Origin: Candidatus Defluviilinea gracilis
GTDB taxonomy: Bacteria > Chloroflexota > Anaerolineae > Anaerolineales > Villigracilaceae
Assembly: GCA_016716235.1 (NCBI GenBank)
Contig: JADJWS010000003.1
Span: 1 to 64,000, forward strand
Direction: 5' to 3'
DNA length: 64,000 bases
The translations under genes and the position numbers were made by a program. Positions 58,535-64,000 of the stretch are shown piece by piece; position 1 is the first letter of the stretch; the number at the start of each line of letters is the position of its first letter. The notes under the pieces are model-generated. The model ran no database searches. It worked only from the letters and a program-made list of their open reading frames with translations, and was not told where the DNA came from.

Positions 58535-59434
58535 TCATTTTTCCACATCAGCCAACCACCCCTCAAACTTCCTCGAGTCCATCTTTTCCTCCGCCCTGCC
58601 CCAGCGTTCGATTGCCCAGCCCCAGAAGTCGAAGTCAATGGTGGAGATATCCGCCTGGATCGCCGCCCAGAGTCCCCAGCCCACATCGGACATGATCATA
58701 TTCAACTTCATGCGCGCGATCATGGCGGGAGTCGCTTTGCCGAAATACGCGGCGCAAACTTCTGAGATTTGAGAATCAGAGAATTGCATTTCTTGACAGG
58801 TATTGCCAAGTTCAAATGTTGGGTCGTTGTTGCCGCTGTATTCGTAGTCAATGAGCCAGAGTTGACTCCCATCGTCAATGTAGTTTTCAGCGAGCAAGTC
58901 ATTGTTGCAAGGAACGGTTGCAAGCGGCTTGGCATTCATCGCTTCCTCGATGCGATTCACTGTGGACATTCTATCCAAATATCCATCGGGGATTTTGATG
59001 GCGCGGTCACGGCAGAGGCTGAGATAATATTCCGTGAGGCGGAACATGTTGAAGTCGAGGAGGAAGCGTGGACCAGCGTGGAGTCGCTTGATGGCTTGCG
59101 CCATGCGCGTCGGTTGTCCCGACTCGTTGAGCGAATCCTTCGACATGGTTTTGCCATTCAAGAATTCAATCACCATCACGTTGTATTCGGGCAGGTGATA
59201 AAAAATCTTCGGCGCAACGCCCGCCTGCGACGCAGATTTGGTGTTGTGGTATTCGTTGGCGCGGTCAATCGCGAGGAGCTCGGTGCTGGCGCCAGGCACA
59301 CGCACAAAATACGGCGTGCCATCCACTTCCACTTTGAAATTGGAGTTGGTCAGTCCGCCAGAGAGCGGCGTGACGGAAATATTTTTTCCATTCCATTCGG
59401 GAATTTTTGTGACAACTTCATCAATGACGGACAT
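58535..59434 (-). CDS. Choline-kinase-like phosphotransferase
   Basis: 299 residues from ATG 59434. Fold of choline/ethanolamine kinases (LicA type): TPLSGGLTNSNFKVEVDGTPYFVRVPG, NVMVIEFLNGKTMS, VPCNNDLLAENYIDDGSQLWLIDYEYSGNNDPTFELGNTC and a C-terminal helical part. The catalytic-loop His of CHND is Asn here (codon AAC), while Asp and the DYEYSG metal site are kept. Choline/ethanolamine kinases phosphorylate amino alcohols with ATP. It lies between the importer ATPase and the DMGDH-like gene. Confidence 0.85.
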   Translation of the reverse strand: MSVIDEVVTKIPEWNGKNISVTPLSGGLTNSNFKVEVDGTPYFVRVPGASTELLAIDRANEYHNTKSASQAGVAPKIFYHLPEYNVMVIEFLNGKTMSKDSLNESGQPTRMAQAIKRLHAGPRFLLDFNMFRLTEYYLSLCRDRAIKIPDGYLDRMSTVNRIEEAMNAKPLATVPCNNDLLAENYIDDGSQLWLIDYEYSGNNDPTFELGNTCQEMQFSDSQISEVCAAYFGKATPAMIARMKLNMIMSDVGWGLWAAIQADISTIDFDFWGWAIERWGRAEEKMDSRKFEGWLADVEK

Positions 59435-59445
59435 GCTCTCCTCAA

Positions 59446-59521
59446 ACGTAAACAAGTAGACACGGAAACACGTACACACGTGTCTGCTTGTCTACCTGTT
59501 TACTTGTGTACCTGTTTACTG
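59446..59521. repeat. GTAAACAAGTAGACA-type inverted repeat
   Basis: GTAAACAAGTAGACA on the left and TGTCTACCTGTTTAC on the right, with ACACGTACACACGTGT between, plus a further TACTTGTGTACCTGTTTACT. No gene. Lies between the ATPase and kinase genes. Confidence 0.65.
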
Positions 59522-59526
59522 TCTTT

Positions 59527-60585
59527 TCAAAGAACCAACACCGCTTCCTTCGAACACATCACCTGCTCTTTCGCGCCGATGGCAGGCAGTTCAAGGAAGG
59601 GATTGTTGAACGTGTCCATGTTGAAATTGGTGTTGCCAATTTTGATTTGGATGCGGACCACCGAACCCAGGAAAGTAATGGTTTCGATGGTGCAATCAAT
59701 GACGTTATCTTTCTTCGGCTCAACGGCAAAACTGAAACGCTCGGGTCGCACGGAAATTTTTACCTTGTCGCCTTTCTTGCGGCTTGCGAAATCCTCTTCG
59801 GCTGTCTTGAAGTGGACGCCGTCCATCGCAAGGATTCCGTTCGCGGGGTCAACCACTTCGGCATCGGCATTGTTGAGCGAGCCGACAAAGTTCGCCACGA
59901 ATTGCGTTTTGGGAAAGTTATAAATTTCAAAGGGAGTGCCGACTTGTTCCATCTCGCCGACGTTCATCACCACGATTCGATCTGAAATGGATAACGCTTC
60001 TTCCTGATCGTGCGTGACAAAGATGGCGGTGATACCTAAACGCTTTTGAATCGCTCGGATCTCCTGCCTCAGTGAAACACGGATCTTCGCATCCAACGCG
60101 GAGAGCGGTTCATCGAGCAGAAGCACTTCGGGACGGATGGCAAGCGCGCGGGCGAGCGAGACACGTTGTTGCTGTCCGCCTGAAAGTTGGTAGGGATATT
60201 TGTTGGCGTGCTTCTCGAGGTTGACGAGGTTGAGCATTTCATCTACGCGGGCGTGAACATCAGTTGCATTCGTCTTGCGAATGCGCAGACCAAAGCCAAT
60301 GTTTTGCGCGACAGTCATATTCGGGAAGAGCGCGTATGCCTGAAAGATCATTCCAACGTTGCGCTGGTTCGGGGCTTTGTCGGTAATATCAACGCCGCCC
60401 AGTGTAATCTTGCCAGAGGTTGGGAGTTCAAACCCAGCGACCATGCGTAGCGTCGTCGTCTTTCCACAGCCTGAGGGACCGAGGAACGAGACGAATTCAC
60501 CTTTCTCTATGCCGAGGTTGAATTTATCGACCACTACCACATCGCCAAATTGTTTGGTCACATTTTCAAGAGTCAAATAAGACAT
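59527..60585 (-). CDS. ABC importer ATP-binding protein (PotA/CysA type)
   Basis: 352 residues from ATG 60585. Walker A GPSGCGKT, Q-loop FQAYALFPNMT, signature LSGGQQQRVSLARAL, Walker B EVLLLDEPLSALD and switch His THDQEE. A C-terminal TOBE/MOP-like domain (residues 240-352) marks the import ATPases of the polyamine, sulfate, iron and thiamine group. It lies 24 bases after the permease pair. Confidence 0.95.
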   Translation of the reverse strand: MSYLTLENVTKQFGDVVVVDKFNLGIEKGEFVSFLGPSGCGKTTTLRMVAGFELPTSGKITLGGVDITDKAPNQRNVGMIFQAYALFPNMTVAQNIGFGLRIRKTNATDVHARVDEMLNLVNLEKHANKYPYQLSGGQQQRVSLARALAIRPEVLLLDEPLSALDAKIRVSLRQEIRAIQKRLGITAIFVTHDQEEALSISDRIVVMNVGEMEQVGTPFEIYNFPKTQFVANFVGSLNNADAEVVDPANGILAMDGVHFKTAEEDFASRKKGDKVKISVRPERFSFAVEPKKDNVIDCTIETITFLGSVVRIQIKIGNTNFNMDTFNNPFLELPAIGAKEQVMCSKEAVLVL

Positions 60586-60609
60586 GAGGATTCTCCGCTG
60601 CAAATATCT

Positions 60610-61485
60610 TTAGTGCGCGCCTGTGGCTTGTCCCTGCCCGCCGGTGACAAATTGGATCATGCCCATGGCAAGCCAGGTCATCAGGAAGGTGACAAACGAC
60701 AACGCGGCAGGTTCATACGCTTTATGCTGACCGATCAAAAACAGGTATGGACCGAATGCGTCCACGCCAAGGAACGAGGCTAACGTCACTTCGCCGACGA
60801 CGATCGCAAATGTGAGCAACGCTCCGCTCAATAACGCCGACCGAACATTGGGCAGAATGACTTGCGTGATGATGGTAAACCACCCTGCGCCCAAACTTTG
60901 CGCGGCTTCGGTCAACGTGCGGATGTCCACCACGCGCATACCGGTGTCCACCGAGCGGTACATGTAGGGCATGGCAAGCACCATGTAGCCGGCGGTGATC
61001 AACGCGTACGTTCCAAATTTCGTCGTAGTTAAGGGCTGGAACAATTCAATATCGGTAAACGGTATGGTGAAATGCGTGCTATACGTTCGGATGAGACCGA
61101 ACACGAGGATGATCGCCGGGATGACGAACGGCAACAGCGTGATGAATTCCGCGATCCGCCGTGCTTGGGGCACACGCAATCGAATCCAGTAAGCAGTCGG
61201 AACGATTAGGATGGCGCTGCAAATAATTGTCGCGACCGCAAGGGCATTGGACAATAAAAAGGTTTCCAGAAAGCTTGGGTCTTCAAAGGCGCGTTCATAG
61301 GCTTTGAAGCCGAGAACATCCCGCTCCATGCGGAGGGAGTGCCGCAAGGTGGCGAATAATGGCACGAGGAAATAGATCGCGCCGAGGATGAACCAGACCC
61401 AACTCCAAAACCGACCGCCGATCCGCAATAGCGACCAGCGTTTTCGATCCCGCCCGATCGAGACATCAACAGATGATTCGCTCAT
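60610..61485 (-). CDS. ABC importer permease 2 (PotC type)
   Basis: 291 residues from ATG 61485, six helices. The EAA loop reads LTEAAQSLGAGWFTIITQVILPNVRSALLSGALLTFAIVVGE. The ATG overlaps the stop of permease 1 (ATGA) and is preceded by GGTGG; the GTG at 61494 is an unlikely alternative. Together with permease 1 it forms the heterodimeric channel. Confidence 0.93.
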   Translation of the reverse strand: MSESSVDVSIGRDRKRWSLLRIGGRFWSWVWFILGAIYFLVPLFATLRHSLRMERDVLGFKAYERAFEDPSFLETFLLSNALAVATIICSAILIVPTAYWIRLRVPQARRIAEFITLLPFVIPAIILVFGLIRTYSTHFTIPFTDIELFQPLTTTKFGTYALITAGYMVLAMPYMYRSVDTGMRVVDIRTLTEAAQSLGAGWFTIITQVILPNVRSALLSGALLTFAIVVGEVTLASFLGVDAFGPYLFLIGQHKAYEPAALSFVTFLMTWLAMGMIQFVTGGQGQATGAH

Positions 61486-62369
61486 CGCAACCACCTTTCA
61501 GAAACCTTTTGAAGCCACGAATACCCAAGAAGCGACACCGCCATAATGATGACCATCCCCATTGCCATGGCATAGCCCAAGCCGGGGTTATGCAACACAT
61601 CTCCGCGGATCTGCGCGCCGATCTGTATGGTGATGATGCCCAGCCTGCCGCCGGTCAAGGCGTAGGCGGTGGCGTAGGCTCCGAAGGCGTTGCCAAATAA
61701 AAGGATCATCGAACCGAGGATGGAGGGAAGCAGGATCGGCATGGCAACCCGCGTCCAATATTGGAAGTAGGATGCGCCCAGATTTTCGGCGGCTTCGCGC
61801 CATTCGCGCTTCAAACCGTCCAGCGCGGGGACCATCACCAGCACCATCAAAGGGAATTGAAAGAACATGTAAATGGCTGTTAATCCCCAAAACGTGTACA
61901 AGTCGAAACCCGCTTGATACAAATCAATATTCAAGTTGTCTTTCAGCAGGAGTGTGACAAATCCGCGTCTGCCCAGGGTGGCGATAAATGCAAACGCCAG
62001 AGGAACACCGGCGAAGTTCGAAGCAACGCCAGAGAAGGTGATCAACGCTGAGCGTAATTGTCGCGGCAAGCCGCCCACCGTAATCGAGTACGCAAGCAGG
62101 AAACCAAATATCCCGCCTCCAATGGCGGTTGCCGCGCTGATTTGAATGCTCAATTTATATGCGTTGACAATTGACGGGGTTTGGAGAAGCAGGGCATAAT
62201 TTTCCAGCGTAAACTGCCCCTCTTGATTGAAAAAACTCCCTTCCACAAGATACAACGAAGGGAAGATGATGAACATGATGGCAAACAAAAAAAACGGGGA
62301 TACGCCCAGCCAGTTTTTGAGATTTGAAGGTTCTTTGATTTTCGGAAGGGCTATGGAAGTTTGAGCCAT
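61482..62369 (-). CDS. ABC importer permease 1 (PotB type)
   Basis: 295 residues from ATG 62369, six helices. EAA loop: KREWREAAENLGASYFQYWTRVAMPILLPSILGSMILLFGNAFGAYATAYAL. N-terminal LKNWLGVSPFFLFAIMFIIFPSLYLVEGSFFN. The gap to the substrate-binding gene holds a strong hairpin, which could reduce its expression relative to the binding protein. Confidence 0.94.
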   Translation of the reverse strand: MAQTSIALPKIKEPSNLKNWLGVSPFFLFAIMFIIFPSLYLVEGSFFNQEGQFTLENYALLLQTPSIVNAYKLSIQISAATAIGGGIFGFLLAYSITVGGLPRQLRSALITFSGVASNFAGVPLAFAFIATLGRRGFVTLLLKDNLNIDLYQAGFDLYTFWGLTAIYMFFQFPLMVLVMVPALDGLKREWREAAENLGASYFQYWTRVAMPILLPSILGSMILLFGNAFGAYATAYALTGGRLGIITIQIGAQIRGDVLHNPGLGYAMAMGMVIIMAVSLLGYSWLQKVSERWLR

Positions 62370-62403
62370 GTCAGAAGTCCTCAAACAATCTTCGTGCTAT
62401 TGG

Positions 62404-62433
62404 GCGAGACCCTGCCGTGCGGCAGGGTCTCGC
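62404..62433. terminator. Hairpin between the binding-protein and permease genes
   Basis: GCGAGACCCTGCC and its exact complement with a GTGC loop. On the plus strand a T-run follows; on the transcribed minus strand none does. It fits the common mRNA-stabilising or attenuating hairpin after a binding-protein gene. Confidence 0.7.
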
Positions 62434-62455
62434 GTTTTTGGTGCAGAAAATTTCC

Positions 62456-63646
62456 TTACGGAGCGGCTTGAATGTTCGCGCCGACAGCGGCATCCCAATT
62501 TCCGGTGATGAGCGCTTTGGCGGCATCCAACTGAGCAACGGTCGGGAACACTGCGCCGGATACATCAGGCAACTTGGCAAGCAAGTCGGCTGGGATCACG
62601 CCGCGATCGCGCATATCTTGTTCGCGGATCGGGTGGCAGTAACCCTTCATCCAGATCGTCTGACCTTCATCTGAATAGAGGAATTCCATCCACAACTTGG
62701 CGGCGTTCGGGTGCGGAGCGTAGGCGCTGATCGCTTGAACGTACACGCCGGCGAAACGACCGGAAGCGGGAATCACAACCTCAGCCTTCGGGTTGCCTTC
62801 GAAGGAATCGACAGCGGCGAGGGCGTTGTAGTCCCACGTAATGCGGACAGCGGTTTCACCGGTAGCAACCAAGCCGTTATTGGCGATCAACGGGACGAGG
62901 TTACCAGCGGAGTTCATCTGGGCGAAATAGTCGAGACCAGGCTGGGCGTCATCGAGCGAGCCGCCATTGGCGAGGGAAGCCGCAAAGACGGATTGAATCG
63001 CTTGATTGGAGGTGCGAGGATCGCCAGAGAGCGCGACCTGCCCGTTATATTTCGGGTCGAGCAAGTCTGCCCAATCTTGCGGGACTTCAGGCTGAACATC
63101 GGTATTCACGAGGAAGGACAACACACCGTAATAGTCGCCATACCAGTAGCCTTCGGCATCCTTGGCATCGGCAGGGATCGAATCCCACGTGGAAACTTTG
63201 TACGGCTGGATCAGTCCCTCAGCCTTGGAGGAAGGACCGAACGCAAAACCAACGTCAATGACATCGGGAGCCTGCGGACCGGGGTTATCCTTGTTCGCTT
63301 TGATGGCTTCGATCTCATCGCCGGAGCCGGCGTCTGGGTTCAATTCGTTGACTTCGAGCCCATATTTCGACTTGAAGGTCTCGATGGCTTCGCCGTAATT
63401 GCACCAGTCGTGCGGGAGCGCGATGGTGGTGAGCATACCTTCCGCTTGCGCGGCGGCGATCAAATCCGCCATCGGGTCGGCGGCGGGCGCCGCAGTTGCG
63501 GGGGCTTCGGTGGCTGGCGCCTCAGTCGCGGCAGGCGGTTCCGTTGCGGCGGGCGCTTCGGTCGCGGCGGGTCCGCATGCGGCAAGCGCAAGGCTCGCGA
63601 GAAGCAACAACGAGAATAGCTTGTACAAACTCTTTCTAGTCTTCAT
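62456..63646 (-). CDS. ABC importer substrate-binding lipoprotein
   Basis: 396 residues from ATG 63646, preceded by AAAGGAG. The signal ends in LAAC (C24), followed by a long Ala/Thr/Glu/Pro linker (ATEAPAATEPPAATEAP) typical of Anaerolineae binding proteins. The mature protein is of the SBP type 6/8 kind (MLTTIALPHDWCNYGEAIETFKSKYGLEVNELNPDAGSGDEIEAIKAN, PDVIDVGFAFGPSSKAEGLIQPYK, VPQDWADLLDPKYNGQVALSGDPRTSNQAIQSVFAA). The family takes iron, polyamines, thiamine or similar. Near the choline-kinase-like and DMGDH-like genes, an amine ligand is possible. Confidence 0.93.
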   Translation of the reverse strand: MKTRKSLYKLFSLLLLASLALAACGPAATEAPAATEPPAATEAPATEAPATAAPAADPMADLIAAAQAEGMLTTIALPHDWCNYGEAIETFKSKYGLEVNELNPDAGSGDEIEAIKANKDNPGPQAPDVIDVGFAFGPSSKAEGLIQPYKVSTWDSIPADAKDAEGYWYGDYYGVLSFLVNTDVQPEVPQDWADLLDPKYNGQVALSGDPRTSNQAIQSVFAASLANGGSLDDAQPGLDYFAQMNSAGNLVPLIANNGLVATGETAVRITWDYNALAAVDSFEGNPKAEVVIPASGRFAGVYVQAISAYAPHPNAAKLWMEFLYSDEGQTIWMKGYCHPIREQDMRDRGVIPADLLAKLPDVSGAVFPTVAQLDAAKALITGNWDAAVGANIQAAP

Positions 63647-63753
63647 TCTCTCTCCTTTGAGATACATTGACTTGTGGAGAGCCACATGCTCTCCATCGTT
63701 TTCGATTATATACTGAACATTTCAAACACGGTTAATCATTTGTAAAGACCACT

Positions 63754-64000
63754 TTAACGGGCGACTTCCTCCACCTCCTCATACCAGCGCACGCGCGTGC
63801 CGACTTTATCTCGCATCTTCCATTGGATGGACTTCGGCATGGAGTCGAACACCTGCAGGATTTCGCCAATCCGCTTCTTAATCTGACTTCGTTCTGATTC
63901 AGCCAGCGCAAGCGACTCCTCGCTTACGGTTTCTTCGACACGCTTCAAGTTGATCGCGGTAGTTTTGTACAAGCCCCAATCGGCGCCGCACAACAACTCA
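63754..64000 (-). CDS. C-terminal end of an unrecognised protein (runs out of window)
   Basis: About 81 residues ending EEVEEVAR, open to the right edge. It is soluble and helical, LCGADWGLYKTTAINLKRVEETVSEESLALAESERSQIKKRIGEILQVFDSMPKSIQWKMRDKVGTRVRWYEE. No family recognised from this part. It is on the same strand as the importer genes, separated by about 107 bases that should hold the importer promoter. Confidence 0.6.
   Translation of the reverse strand, partial: ELLCGADWGLYKTTAINLKRVEETVSEESLALAESERSQIKKRIGEILQVFDSMPKSIQWKMRDKVGTRVRWYEEVEEVAR

Noticed and set aside
1..64000. tRNA, rRNA and riboswitch genes
   Set aside because: I found no cloverleaf, rRNA or known riboswitch core on reading both strands, though weak ones could be missed without a covariance search.

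Overview
The window reads as part of a Chloroflexota (Anaerolineae-like) chromosome. The support is the V-type ATPase operon, a complex I operon with two nuoM genes, lipoproteins with Thr/Pro/Ala-rich linkers after the lipobox, and many palindromic or low-complexity intergenic repeats. Taxonomy is an inference from gene content. Most of the window from 24.6 kb on is GC-rich, and the block at 2.4-24.1 kb is clearly AT-richer and foreign in composition.

Region 1 (1-7.5 kb) is damaged. It holds a frame-broken pnp (PNPase) 3' half, a broken integron integrase gene (intI, minus strand), an attI-like core at 2454, and broken cassette genes (DUF4238-like, an unknown, and a fused restriction-methylation enzyme). 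Even pnp, a housekeeping gene, is full of single-base indels, so much of this damage may be sequencing error.

Region 2 (2.45-24.1 kb) is the main discovery: a chromosomal integron cassette array. Eighteen attC sites of about 122-131 bp plus one atypical terminal site separate 19 cassettes, all read on the plus strand away from intI. Within nearly every cassette, the GTTRRRY core at its start is the reverse complement of the RYYYAAC core at its end, and the pairing runs 3-5 bases beyond the core. The attC stems covary in about seven subtypes. Cargo includes tandem HEPN-like proteins, a HIT protein, an Fe-S metallochaperone next to a cation transporter, a CPBP protease, lipoproteins, several unrecognised multi-gene units, two T/G-rich cassettes with no convincing gene, and a complete two-gene RiPP unit (radical SAM/SPASM maturase plus a 70-residue precursor with YKD, FDD and WDN triplets). 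The array ends at IS110-type and UPF0158 remnants.

Region 3 (24.6-28 kb) has a membrane protein, a GNAT acetyltransferase and murE. Region 4 (28.1-36.8 kb) is a V/A-type ATPase operon G-C-I-K-F-E-A-B-D on the minus strand. Region 5 (37.2-46.7 kb) is a complex I membrane-arm operon H-J-K-L-M-M-N, with nuoA upstream behind a hairpin.

Region 6 (46.8-64 kb) holds a lipoprotein with a coupled small membrane protein, an MttB-family methyltransferase, a PfkB-like kinase without its catalytic Asp, and a PemK/MazF toxin-antitoxin pair. It then has an ISAs1-type element with intact 19-bp ends and a 10-bp target duplication but a broken transposase, followed by an unusual cluster (LuxR-type HTH, Tat-signal protein, 14-cysteine protein, MauE, truncated MauD-like protein). 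The right end is a minus-strand locus: an ABC importer, a choline-kinase-like protein and a dimethylglycine-dehydrogenase-like enzyme, which together with MttB suggest use of methylated amines.
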